Assembly (NCBI RefSeq): GCF_016714285.1
Contig: NZ_JADJNN010000004.1
Span: 186,001-250,000, forward strand
Direction of reading: 5' to 3'
DNA: 64,000 bases
Origin: Nannocystis sp.
Lineage (GTDB): Bacteria; Myxococcota_A; Polyangia; Nannocystales; Nannocystaceae
Positions 9,369 to 20,813 of this stretch are shown one piece after another. The notes beneath the pieces are model-generated. The model was not told the origin of the DNA, did not search any database, and saw only the letters and a program-made list of their open reading frames with translations. Every line of letters begins with the position of its first letter. Positions within the stretch are counted from its first letter, which is position 1. The position numbers were made by a program, and so were the translations under genes.

Positions 9369-9851
9369 TCAGCCCATGCTCAGCGAACGCGTCCGCATCT
9401 CCGCGAGGTCGACGTCGACCTGCGAGAGCTCGCGAATCCGCGAGCGCGTGATGATCTTCCCCGCCTCGATCAAGACCCGACCGTCGACCGGGTGCAGCAC
9501 TCGCTCCTCCGCGCGCCGCCCGACCAGGCTCTCGAGGTCCTTCGTCGCCGTCAGGTAGCGCCCGCCCGGCAAGCCCACGATCACGCCGTCACCCGAGACC
9601 TTGGCCTGGCAGGCCAGCCGCGAGCTCGGCCGCTTGTCGCTCAGCATGCGCAGCGCCAGCTGCTCGCGCGGCGTCCGCGGCGACAGGTGCTCCGCGCCCG
9701 CCTGCACATACACGTGGCAGGTCGCGCACAGCCCCTTGCCCCCGCACGCCATCAACACCGGCGTGCCCGCGGCGACCAGGACATCGAGCAGACGCTTGTG
9801 GGTCTGCACGTCGATCGGATCCACCAACCCCTCGATCGCTACGCGCTTCAT
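9369..9851 (-). CDS. [2Fe-2S] ferredoxin
   Basis: The product of about 160 residues carries the plant-type [2Fe-2S] pattern C-x5-C-x2-C followed by a distant cysteine: Cys36, Cys42, Cys45 (ACGGKGLCATC) and Cys81 (RLACQAKV). It has an extra C-terminal tail of roughly 70 residues without cysteines. Such ferredoxins donate electrons to heme oxygenase and bilin reductases, and both enzymes are encoded in this locus. The chosen start (MKRVAIEG) matches the usual short N-terminus; a GTA-spaced ATG nine bases upstream is an alternative. It is the first gene of the minus-strand bilin run and is divergent from V4R protein 2. Confidence 0.9.
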   Translation of the reverse strand: MKRVAIEGLVDPIDVQTHKRLLDVLVAAGTPVLMACGGKGLCATCHVYVQAGAEHLSPRTPREQLALRMLSDKRPSSRLACQAKVSGDGVIVGLPGGRYLTATKDLESLVGRRAEERVLHPVDGRVLIEAGKIITRSRIRELSQVDVDLAEMRTRSLSMG

Positions 9852-9983
9852 GGCGACCATTACCTTGCCAGCACCCAGCCCCTGCACGCGCGCGACGTCG
9901 CAGGCATGCATCGTGCGTTGACGCCGGAACGGTCACGCCCCGCATTCTTCACCTTCGCCCATATGCTGGTCGCCGAGGCCCCC

Positions 9984-10640
9984 ATGACCCTGCCGAAGGT
10001 CAGCATCAACGCAGACCAGCCCTCCACCACGCTCCACAATTATTACGAGGCGCACAAGTTCCTCCGCCGCGAGGCCCCCGGCCGCCTCGTCAACGCCCTC
10101 GGCCAGCGCACCATGCTCGTCAGCGAGGACTTCATCGTCGGCTACCAGGTCGCGCTCGAGGAGGAGGTCGGCGACGCCGCGGGTGAGATCATGTACCGCT
10201 GCGGCTTCGAGTGGGGCCGCCAGGACATCACCGGCTTCGAGACCCGCTTCACCGCCGAGTTCGGCTTCGGCCCCGGCGACGCCAAGTTCGGCATGATGCT
10301 CGAGACCTGGTGGTGGCCGCTGCAGGCCGCCGGCTGGGGCGCCTGGCGCTACGACCTCTCGCACCGCAAGGAGGGCCTCGTCTTCATCGACCTGTTCGAC
10401 TCCGCCGTCGCCCGCAGCATCGGCAACGTCGGCAAGGTCGTGTGCCACTACTACGCCGGCATGTTCGCCGCCGTGTTCGGCCACCTCGCCCGCCGCGAGC
10501 TCAGCGGCATCGAGATCCAGTGCTATTCGATGGGCGAGGACCACTGCAAGTTCCTCATCGGCTCGTCCAAGCGCATCAACGCCGCCCAGTTCTGGGTCGC
10601 CGAGGGCGCCACCGCCACCGAGGTCATGTCCCGCCTGTGA
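9984..10640 (+). CDS. V4R-domain protein 2
   Basis: The 218-residue protein ends in a typical V4R motif: GIEIQCYSMGEDHCKFLIGSSKRI, where the paired cysteines and the FLI strand are diagnostic. The middle part (SEDFIVGYQVALEEEVGDAAGEIMYRCGFEWGRQ) is homologous to V4R protein 1. The ATG at 9984 is preceded by GAGG at a spacing of 5 and was preferred over the ATG 21 bases upstream. The gene's TGA overlaps a possible GTG start of heme oxygenase (GTGA), so the two are coupled. Together with heme oxygenase it forms the plus-strand half of the bilin locus. A tetrapyrrole-binding or delivery role is inferred from context. Confidence 0.8.
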   Translation: MTLPKVSINADQPSTTLHNYYEAHKFLRREAPGRLVNALGQRTMLVSEDFIVGYQVALEEEVGDAAGEIMYRCGFEWGRQDITGFETRFTAEFGFGPGDAKFGMMLETWWWPLQAAGWGAWRYDLSHRKEGLVFIDLFDSAVARSIGNVGKVVCHYYAGMFAAVFGHLARRELSGIEIQCYSMGEDHCKFLIGSSKRINAAQFWVAEGATATEVMSRL

Positions 10641-10699
10641 CCCCCACCGTCCACAGCACGCCCGAGCCCATCGCTCCTCGCGTCACCCATCAGGTCACC

Positions 10700-11419
10700 A
10701 TGCCGCGGGCCACCCACCCGGTCACCCACCCGGCCACCCACCCGGTCACCCACCCGGTCACCCACCTGGCCACCGACCTGGCCACCCATGACACCGCCCT
10801 GGGCCTGGCCACCGCCCTGCGCGAGGGCACCCGCGACGCCCACCGCGACGCCGAGCGCGGCCCCTTCGTGCACGCGCTGATCCGCGGCCAGCTCGCCCGC
10901 GCGACCTACCTCGACTACCTGCGCGCCCTCGAGACGATCTACGCCGCCCTCGAGGCCAGCCTCGCCCGCCACGCCGATCACCCGATCGTCGGCCCGCTCG
11001 CCCGCCCCGAGCTCCTGCGCCGCCCCGCGATCGCCCGCGACCTCGCCACCCTCGGCGCCGCCACCCAGCCGCCCGTCGCGGCCGCCCGCGCCTACGCCGA
11101 TCGCCTGCACACACTCGCCGACCACCACCCGGCCCTGCTCGTCGCCCACGCCTACACCCGCTACCTGGGCGACCTCTCGGGCGGCCAGCTCCTGCGCCGC
11201 GGCGCAGCGCGAACCCTCGGCACGGGCCCCGAGGGCCCCGGCCTCGAGTTCTACGACTTCCCCGAGATCGCCGACCCAGGCGCCTACAAGCGCGAGCTGC
11301 GGGCCTGCCTCGACGCCCTCCCCGTCGACGCCGCCACCGCCGCAGCGATCGTCGACGAAGCCCGCCGCGCCTTCACCGACACCGCCTCCGTCTTCGCCGC
11401 CCTCGCCGCGAGCGAGTGA
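10700..11419 (+). CDS. Biliverdin-producing heme oxygenase
   Basis: The protein opens heme to biliverdin, iron and CO, using electrons from a ferredoxin such as the one encoded divergently. The proximal histidine motif is present (TRDAHRDAE, His48 from this start), as is the distal helix signature YLGDLSGGQLL; the length (239 residues) is usual. The N-terminal 30 residues are unusual, being a tandem run of THPVTHPATHP encoded by 12-bp repeats. A GTG at 10637 overlaps the upstream stop codon and would add 21 residues of the same low-complexity type; which start is used cannot be told. Biliverdin made here would feed the bilin reductase at 3685-4398. Confidence 0.92.
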   Translation: MPRATHPVTHPATHPVTHPVTHLATDLATHDTALGLATALREGTRDAHRDAERGPFVHALIRGQLARATYLDYLRALETIYAALEASLARHADHPIVGPLARPELLRRPAIARDLATLGAATQPPVAAARAYADRLHTLADHHPALLVAHAYTRYLGDLSGGQLLRRGAARTLGTGPEGPGLEFYDFPEIADPGAYKRELRACLDALPVDAATAAAIVDEARRAFTDTASVFAALAASE

Positions 11420-11427
11420 GCCTCCAA

Positions 11428-11444
11428 CCTGTCCCCGCGGACAG
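11428..11444. terminator. Palindrome between convergent genes, possible bidirectional terminator
   Basis: A copy of the window-wide palindrome (cctgtccccgcggacag) stands alone in the 32-bp gap between the converging heme oxygenase and mfd genes. It can fold into a short GC-rich hairpin on either strand. There is no T-tract, so classical intrinsic termination is unproven. Confidence 0.4.
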
Positions 11445-11451
11445 CCCCCGC

Positions 11452-14400
11452 TCAGCCCGCCTTGCGCCCCGTACGCCCCGCCGGCGCCTCGGCCAGCGCC
11501 GTCAGCTCGGCCAGCGCCGCCAGGCACACCCGCAGCTGCGTGCGCCGGTCCGGCCCATTCGGCTCGGGCACCGTCGTCGTCACCCGCTCGCCGCCCTCGA
11601 GGCGAAACTTCCCGCCGGTGCGCGCCGACAGCCGCGCCGCCACCTCGGCCTGCAGCGGCGTCTCCGGCCCGAGCCGGACCCCCAGCTTCGCGCCGCGCAG
11701 CTCGAGCGCCAGCGCCCCGAGCCGCCGCCCGTAGGTCTTGCACGCCATCAGCAGCCCGAGGTGCTCCGCCTCGAGCGGCGGGTCGCCGAAGCGGTCGACC
11801 AGCTCCGCGATCACGTCCTCCACCTGGTCGCGGTCACGCGCCGCCGACAGCCGGCGATAGAAGTCGAGGCGCTGCCCGACCTCCGCCACGTAGGTCTCGG
11901 GCAAGTACGCCGGCGCGTCGAACACCATCTCCGGGTCGCTCTCGCGGGTGATCGGCTCGCCGCGCAGCTCGGCCACCGCCTCGTGCAAGATCCGCGCGTA
12001 GGCGTCGAAGCCGATCGCCTGGATCTGCCCGCTCTGGCGCCCCCCGAGCAATTCCCCCGCGCCGCGGATCTCGAGGTCGTGGACCGCCACCCCGAAGCCC
12101 GAGCCGAGCTCGCTGTGCCGCTGCACCGCCTCGAGCCGGCGCCGCGCCTCCGGCGACAGCCGCTCGAGCGCCTGCACCATCAAGTAGCAGTGCGCCCGCT
12201 GTCGGCTGCGCCCGACCCGTCCGCGCAGCTGGTAGATCTGGGCCAACCCGAACTGCTCCGCGTGGGCGATGAACATCGTGTTGGCGCGCGGGATGTCGAG
12301 CCCGCTCTCGATGATCGCCGTCGACACCAGCACGTCCGCCCGGTGCTCCACGAAGTCGACCATGGTCCGCTCGAGCAGCTCGTCCGGCACCTGGCCGTGG
12401 GCCACCAGCACCCGCGCGTGCGGCACCAGCTGGCGGATGCGGTTGGCGTGCTCCTCGATCCCGAGGATCCGCGGCACCACGTAGAACACCTGCCCGCCGC
12501 GGGCCAGCTCGCGCGTCACCCCCTCCTCGAGCACCGCGTCGCTGATCCGCGTGATGTACGTGCGCACCGCCAGGCGATCGACCGGCGGGGTGCGGATCAT
12601 GCTGATCTCGCGCAGCCCCAGCAGCGACATGTGCAGGGTCCGCGGGATCGGCGTCGCCGACAAGGTCAGCACGTCGACCTGCGCCTTGAACTTCTTGAAG
12701 CGCTCCTTCTGCGCCACCCCGAAGCGCTGCTCCTCGTCGATCACCAGCAGCCCGAGGTCCTTGAAGCGCACGTCGCGTCCGAGCATTCGGTGCGTGCCGA
12801 TCACGATGTCGACCGCCCCGCTGCGCACCGCCTCCACGATCTGCTTCTGCTGGCGATCGCTGGCGAAGCGGTTGAGGCACGCGACCTTGATCGGGAACGG
12901 CGCCATCCGGTCGCTGAAGGTGAGGAAGTGCTGCTGCACCAGCACCGTCGTCGGCGCCAGCACGGCCACCTGCTTGCCCGCCATCGCCACCCGGAACGCC
13001 GCGCGCAGGGCCACCTCGGTCTTGCCGAAGCCGACGTCGCCGCAGACCAGCCGGTCCATCGGCCGCGCCCGCGACAGGTCGCCGTGCACCGCCGCGATCA
13101 CCTCCGCCTGGTCGGCCGTCTCGGCGAAAGGGAAGGTGTCCGCGAAGGCGTCCATCTCGGCCCGCAGCAGCGGGTACGCGACCCCCGGCTGCGACTCGCG
13201 CTGGGCGTAGATCTGCAGCAGCTCCTCCGCCATCTGCCGCACCTCCTGCTTGACCTTGCCGGCCTTGACCAGGAAGGTGCTGCCCCCCATCCGGTCGAGC
13301 TTCGGCGGCTTGCCCTCCGCCGCCACGTAGCGCTCGATCTCATGCAGGCGATAGACCGGCAGGTACAGCTTGTCGCCGCCCGCGTACTCGAGCTGCACGT
13401 AATCCCCCGGCACCCCGCGCAGCTCGAGCTGCACGAGCCCGTTGTAACGCCCGACACCGTGGGTCACGTGGACGATGAAGTCGCCGACCCCCAGCTGCGA
13501 CAGGCTCGCCAGCCCCGTGCGCCGCCGGCTCTGGGCCCGCCGCGTCGCCTTGCCGAAGATGTCGGCCTCGGCCAGCACCAGCACCCGGTCGGCCGGGCTG
13601 GCGAAGCCCTCGCTGAGCTCGCCGACCGCGATCTCCAGCCGCGTCTCGCCGCCCTCCGGCGCGCGCAGCCCCGGCGCCTCGCCGGCCGGCACCGCCGCGA
13701 TCGAAAGCCCGTAGTCCGCCAGCACCCCGCGCAGCCGCTCGACCTGCGTCTGCCCCGGCACCACCAGCAGCACCGTCCACGGCGCCAGCGCGGCCAGGCT
13801 CGCCGTCGCCGTCCCGCCCGCCGGGGCCGACAGCTCGCGGATGCGCTCGACCAGCGGCCGCAGCAGCTCCCCCCCGCGCTCGGCCCGGGCCGCCTCCAGC
13901 TGCGTGCGCAGCACCTTGTGCCGCTCGAGCGAGAGCCACACGATCGGCCGGTCGCCGGGGATCCCCAGCCGCGCCGCGTCCTCCGACCTGTCCCCCGGGA
14001 CAGCTCCATCCGACCTGTCCCCGGGCCAGTCGCTCTCTCCCCCGAACCAACCGACCTGTCCCCGGAGCCAGCCGACCTGTCCCCAGAGCCAGCCTCGTCC
14101 GCGCCCTCCCCCGCGTCGGCGAAGGCCAGCCGGGTCGCGACCACCGGCGCCGCCTGCAGGCGCTCAGCGATCAGCTCGGGCGCGACGAAGAATTGCTCCG
14201 GCGCCGCCACCAGGTCGCGCTGGGCCACGCGGCGCCCGTGCTGCTCCACCCACTCGCCGTGCTGTTCCGTGGCCAGCCCCGTCAACGCCTCCGGCTCATC
14301 GATGAACCAGCGCGCCTCGTCCGGCAGGTAGTCCCACAGCGGCACCATCCCCGCGTGGTACAGCGGCGTCAGGGCCTCCTGGCCGAAGAACGACACCCCG

Positions 14401-15282
14401 CCCTCGAGGTCCTCGATCACCTGCCGGCTCTTGCTGGACGGCGCCCCGATCGCGTCGGCCAGCGCCAGCACCCGCGGCCGCAGCGGCCCCGCGATCGTCG
14501 CCACCGTCTCGCGCACCGGGTGGATCGGGCAGTGATCGATCGGCCGCAGGCTGCGCTGCGTGTCCGGGTCGAACAGGCCGCATGCGCTCGATCTCCACGT
14601 CGTCCAGCTCGATCCGCACCGGGAAGCGCAGGCTCGCGACATACACGTCGATCACCCCGCCGCGGACCGCGTAGCTGCCCGGGTCCTCGACCACGTCGAC
14701 GCGCAGATAGCCGGCCCGCTCGAGCGTGGCGATCGCGTCGTCGCGCTCGATCAGGTCCCCGCGCGACCACCTCGTGCACAGCCCGAGCAGGGCCGCCGGC
14801 GCGATCACCCGCCGCAGCAGCGAGCGCACGCTCGCCACCACCAGCCGCGGCGGATCGCTGTGCGCGTCGACCAGGCGGTGCAGCGCCGCCAGCCGCAGCG
14901 CCACCGCCCGCGGGTCGGCGCCGGTGTCGGCGTAGGGCGAGACGTCGATCTCCGGCACCACCAGCACCGGCCCCTCCACACCGACCTCGCGCTGCCCCGC
15001 GCCCATGAAGAATGTCGCGTCGATCGCCAGCGCCCGCGCGGCCGCGTCGTCCGCCGCGACCGTGAACACCGGCCCCTCCGCGCGCGGATCGAGGGCCGCC
15101 TGCGCCAACAAGTAGCCGCGATAGCCGCCGACCGCACCGACCACCCGCAGCGGCCGGGCCTCGCGCAGCGCCGCCAGCACCCGCCCGACCGCCCCATCGA
15201 CCCCACCGGCAATGCCGCCGGACCCACCTGGCCCCGACGAAGGTTCACGCGACGAGTGATGACTGACAGGCGGCTTGCGCAT
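11452..15282 (-). CDS. mfd: Transcription-repair coupling factor, with two compensating frameshifts
   Basis: Mfd removes stalled RNA polymerase from DNA lesions and recruits UvrA. The RNA polymerase-interaction domain (FIVHVTHGVGRYNGL), Walker A (GDVGFGKTE), DEEQ box, RecG-like SATPIPRTLHM, the TRG motif region (SGLDIPRANTMFI) and the C-terminal UvrA-binding-masking domain are all present, about 1275 residues in total. The N-terminal UvrB-like part is in the same frame as the helicase part, but about 550 bp between them are in another frame (LFDPDTQRSLRPID... is clear Mfd sequence). One base is extra near 14577 and one is missing near 14015-14040, inside an array of the small palindrome that inserts repeats such as GSGDRS. 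The gene may be broken, or the sequence may contain errors. Confidence 0.9.
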
Positions 15283-15344
15283 GCGCGAGGGGGGACGCGG
15301 GCGGTCGAGCAGGCTAGCCGTCTGCGCGCGCGGCGGGGTACCCT

Positions 15345-16844
15345 ATGCCGGTGACGCGACCGCGAGACAAGTCGAGCCAGTGGGAGCCCGCACACGCCCA
15401 CCGCAACCGCCGCACGAGCCGCCCTGAGGCCGCGCCTGGCTCGCGCTCCCTCGCCACCACCTCACTCTCGCGGACGAGCGCCGCGCTCTCGCTGGCTTCG
15501 CTGCTCTCCCTGGCTTCGTTGCTCTCCCTGACCGCCTGCGCCGGCGCCACGCCGCCGGCCAGCGACAGCCCTGGCGACAGCCCCGGCACCAGCCCCACCG
15601 CCGCGACGCCCGCCCCGGCCGGCCTCGCCCAGGCCCGGGCCGCCGAGCAGACCCGCAAGATCATGGAGGCCGTGGCCAAAGCCCGCGCGTTGCCCGTGAC
15701 CGGCAAGGTCGGGGTCGAGGTCATGCAGCGCGCCGAGATCCGCGACTTCGCGAAGACCGCGATGTACGAGCACCACAGCCGCGAGCAGATCCGGATGTTC
15801 ACGCGCATCGAGTCGGCGATGGGCGTGCTGCCGCTCGGCTCCGACGGCGAGGCCATCCTCCTCGACATGCTCGAGACCGGCGTGATGGGCCTCTACGAGC
15901 CCAAGAAGAAAACCCTCTTCATCGGCACCCACGTCAGCGACGGCCAGCTCGACATGGTCGTCGGCCACGAGATCGCCCACGGCCTGCAAGACATGCACTT
16001 CGGCCTCGAGCGCCTGCAGCAGCCGATCCGCGGCGACAGCGACGCCGAGGCCGCGCGCACCTACCTCGTCGAGGGCGACGCCCAGGCCGCCTACCTCGCC
16101 TGGGTCAGCGGCGCCGCCGGCCTCGCCAGCATCAGCCCCGAGGTCATGCTCGTCACCGGCAACCAGGCCCTCGACCTCGCCGACCTGGTCGACTACCCCG
16201 TGCTCGCCCGCTCGCTGCAGCTGCCCTACGCCGACGGCGCCATGACCGTCGCCGCCCTCGTCCGCGCCCAGGGCTGGCCCGCCGTCGACGCCCTCTACAC
16301 CACCCTCCCCACCACCACCGAGCAGATGCTCCACCTCGACAAGCTGCTCGCCCGCGAGGCCGCCGTCGCCGTCGTCGCCGACCCAGCCGCCCTCGCCGCC
16401 CACCTGCCCGGCCAGCGCGTCGTCTGGCAGGACAACCTCGGCGAGGCATCCCTCCTCACCATGCTCGCCGACGTCGAGCCCGCGCCGGTCGCCCGCGCCG
16501 CCGCGGCCGGCTGGGGCGGCGACCGCTACCTCGCGCTCGAGCGCGACCCCTTCGGCGCCGCCCCGCTGATCGTCGGCCTGATCGCCTGGGACAGCGAGGC
16601 CGACGCCGAGGAGTTCGCTACCACCTTCCGCCTCTACCTCGAGAAGGCCATGCCCGACGCCTTCATCCTCCAGCGCCGCGGCGACCAGCTGCTGTTCGCC
16701 GCCCAGGTCCGCGACGCCGCCACCCGCGACGCCCTCGCCACCCACGCCTGGTCCGCCTTCACCGTCGCCGGCAAGCCCGCCGGCACCCGCATCACCAGCA
16801 AGCTCGCGCCCGCGGGCACCACCGCGGGCCGGGCCGCCAGCTGA
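15345..16844 (+). CDS. Lipoprotein zinc metalloprotease-like protein
   Basis: The 499-residue product has a long basic N-terminus, a hydrophobic stretch and a lipobox ending LSLTAC, so it is probably a lipoprotein exported by Sec and processed at that cysteine. After a Pro/Ser/Thr linker comes a domain with HEIAH (His208, Glu209, His212; VVGHEIAHGLQD) and a downstream glutamate in LVEGDAQ (Glu243). This is a gluzincin-like arrangement typical of zinc metallopeptidases. The C-terminal 150 residues (RYLALERDPFGAAPLIVGLIAW...) look like a separate substrate or partner domain. It faces away from mfd, with about 60 bp between the starts, and precedes a membrane coiled-coil gene in the same direction. 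Its substrate is unknown. Confidence 0.75.
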   Translation: MPVTRPRDKSSQWEPAHAHRNRRTSRPEAAPGSRSLATTSLSRTSAALSLASLLSLASLLSLTACAGATPPASDSPGDSPGTSPTAATPAPAGLAQARAAEQTRKIMEAVAKARALPVTGKVGVEVMQRAEIRDFAKTAMYEHHSREQIRMFTRIESAMGVLPLGSDGEAILLDMLETGVMGLYEPKKKTLFIGTHVSDGQLDMVVGHEIAHGLQDMHFGLERLQQPIRGDSDAEAARTYLVEGDAQAAYLAWVSGAAGLASISPEVMLVTGNQALDLADLVDYPVLARSLQLPYADGAMTVAALVRAQGWPAVDALYTTLPTTTEQMLHLDKLLAREAAVAVVADPAALAAHLPGQRVVWQDNLGEASLLTMLADVEPAPVARAAAAGWGGDRYLALERDPFGAAPLIVGLIAWDSEADAEEFATTFRLYLEKAMPDAFILQRRGDQLLFAAQVRDAATRDALATHAWSAFTVAGKPAGTRITSKLAPAGTTAGRAAS

Positions 16845-16852
16845 CCCGGAGG

Positions 16853-16948
16853 ACATGTCCCATGCGCCAGGCCAGCCTGTCCCCCGCGACATGTCCCATG
16901 CGCCAGGCCAGCCTGTCCCCCGCGACATGTCCCATGCGCCAGGAGCCG
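16853..16948 (+). repeat. 36-bp tandem repeat carrying start codons
   Basis: Two full copies and a partial third of a 36-bp unit (gacatgtcccatgcgccagg...) follow each other. Each unit contains a half or whole copy of the CTGTCC/GGACA palindrome and an in-frame ATG. The repeats lie directly before the start of the next gene and would add MSHAPGQPVPRD repeats if translation began further upstream. Confidence 0.85.
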
Positions 16949-16950
16949 AC

Positions 16951-18885
<1,935 letters not shown>

Positions 18886-19022
18886 CAGCGATCAGGCCGG
18901 CGCACGAGACAGCGATCGCGCCGCTGACAGCGATCGAGCGGCCGCGCGCGCGGCCAGCGTCCCCCGGGGCAGCACACTCGCCGCGCGCGAACCCCCGCGG
19001 CCGCATCCGATATCCTGCCGCC

Positions 19023-20813
19023 ATGCGCACTGGCTGGCTCTCCCCCGTGATCGTCGCGCTGCTCCTCCCGGCCTGCAAGGACGGCGAGAGTGACAGCAGC
19101 ACCTCCACCAGCGATCTCAGCGACGGTCCCACCAGCGATCCCAGCAGCGCCACCGACCCCTCGGGCCCCACGAGCGACACGCCGACCAGCACCGATCCCA
19201 GCACCACCACCGACCCCACCGCGACCACCGACCCCACCGCCACCACCGGCGTCGACCCTGGCGAGGTCATCGAGCCCGGCGACCCCGGCCCCGGCGACGT
19301 CAACTTCACGATCCGCGTCGACACCGACGTGCACCCGATCAGCCCCCGGATCTACGGCACCAACCAGCCGCACGACCTCGCCAAGGCCCAGCGCGGCCTC
19401 GGCATGATCCGTCAGGGCGGCAACCGCATGACCGCCTACAACTGGGAGAACAACGCCTCCAACGCCGGCTCCGACTACATGCATCAGAACGACGACTTCC
19501 TCGAGTCGGCGCTCATGGTCGACGGCAGCATCCCTGGCGAGGTCGCGCGCGCGGCCACCCAGACCGCCCTCGACGCCGGCGCCGACATGCTGCTCACGAT
19601 CCCCGTCTGCGGCCACGTCGCCGCCGACAAGGACGGCGGCGGCGACGTCAACCAGACCCCGAACTACCTGCAGACCCGCTTCCACCCGACGATCGCCACC
19701 AAGGGCGCCGCCTTCAGCGACCCGCCCGACGCCAACGACGACAAGGTCTACCAGGACGAGTTCGTCGCCTTCCTCAAGTCCCGCTTCCCCGACGCCTTCG
19801 TCGGCGACGACGCGCACATCCTGTTCTCGATCGACAACGAACCCGACCTGTGGTCTGGCACCCACCCGCGGATCCACCCGGACGGCGTCGGCTACGTCGA
19901 GCTCGCCGACAAGAACCGCGACTTCGCGGCCGCCGTCAAGGCCGTCGCCCCCAACGCCACCATCGCGGGCTTCGTCTCCTACGGCTTCGCCGGCTACCAG
20001 AACCTGCAGGACGCCCCCGACGCGATGGGCGACGCCATCGAGTATTACCTGGGTCGCATGCAGCAGGCCGACAGCGACGCCGGCCTCCGCCTCATCGACG
20101 TCCTCGATCTCCACTGGTACAGCGAGGTCTACGCCAACGGCCAGCGCATCACCGGCGACGACAACTCCGACGCCTCCGCCGAGGCCCGCATGCAGGCCCC
20201 ACGCTCGCTGTGGGACCCGAGCTTCCAGGAGGACTCCTGGATCGCCAACGACGTCCTGAACGCCCCGATCCGCCTGATCCCCTGGCTCAAGGACAAGATC
20301 GCCGCCCACTACCCCGGCACCGGCATCGGCTTCAGCGAGTACAACTACGGCGGCGGCGGCCACATCTCCGGCGCCATCGCCCAGGCCGACGTGCTCGGCA
20401 TCTTCGGCCGCGAAGGCGTCGCCCTCGCCGCCTACTGGCAGCTCTCCGACCAGGTCAGCTACATCGACGCCGCCTTCCGCGTGTTCACCAGCCACGACGA
20501 CAACGGCGCCCACTTCGGCGACACCTCCGTCTCCGCCCTCACCAGCGACCCCGCAACAACCTCCGTCTACGCCAGCTACGACGCCCAGAACCCCGGCCGC
20601 ACCGTCATCGTCGCCATCAACAAGACCGCAGGCCCGCTCACCGCCGCCGTCACCCTCGCCGCCTACGCCGACTACAGCAGCATCGCCGTCTGGCAGCTGC
20701 GCGACGCCGGTCCGCAGCTCACCAGCGTCCCCGGCCCCGAGCTCGCCGCCACCAACGCCTTCCTCTACAGCATGCCCGCGCGCAGCGTCTCGGTGCTGGT
20801 CCCGGCCGAGTGA
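19023..20813 (+). CDS. Lipoprotein glycoside hydrolase, GH44 type
   Basis: The product of about 596 residues starts with a short signal peptide and lipobox (LLLPAC) and a Ser/Thr/Asp-rich linker (about residues 25-75). The catalytic domain follows. GH44 enzymes are retaining endo-beta-glucanases acting on cellulose, xyloglucan or related glucans. The acid/base motif NEPDLW (Glu273) and the nucleophile motif SEYNYGG (Glu439) are both present with the right spacing, and ISPRIYGTNQ near the start of the domain is also typical. A small C-terminal beta domain completes the fold. A TATCCT box ends 8 bases before the ATG, so the leader may be very short. The protein is likely surface-bound and would help degrade plant or microbial polysaccharide. 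Confidence 0.88.
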   Translation: MRTGWLSPVIVALLLPACKDGESDSSTSTSDLSDGPTSDPSSATDPSGPTSDTPTSTDPSTTTDPTATTDPTATTGVDPGEVIEPGDPGPGDVNFTIRVDTDVHPISPRIYGTNQPHDLAKAQRGLGMIRQGGNRMTAYNWENNASNAGSDYMHQNDDFLESALMVDGSIPGEVARAATQTALDAGADMLLTIPVCGHVAADKDGGGDVNQTPNYLQTRFHPTIATKGAAFSDPPDANDDKVYQDEFVAFLKSRFPDAFVGDDAHILFSIDNEPDLWSGTHPRIHPDGVGYVELADKNRDFAAAVKAVAPNATIAGFVSYGFAGYQNLQDAPDAMGDAIEYYLGRMQQADSDAGLRLIDVLDLHWYSEVYANGQRITGDDNSDASAEARMQAPRSLWDPSFQEDSWIANDVLNAPIRLIPWLKDKIAAHYPGTGIGFSEYNYGGGGHISGAIAQADVLGIFGREGVALAAYWQLSDQVSYIDAAFRVFTSHDDNGAHFGDTSVSALTSDPATTSVYASYDAQNPGRTVIVAINKTAGPLTAAVTLAAYADYSSIAVWQLRDAGPQLTSVPGPELAATNAFLYSMPARSVSVLVPAE

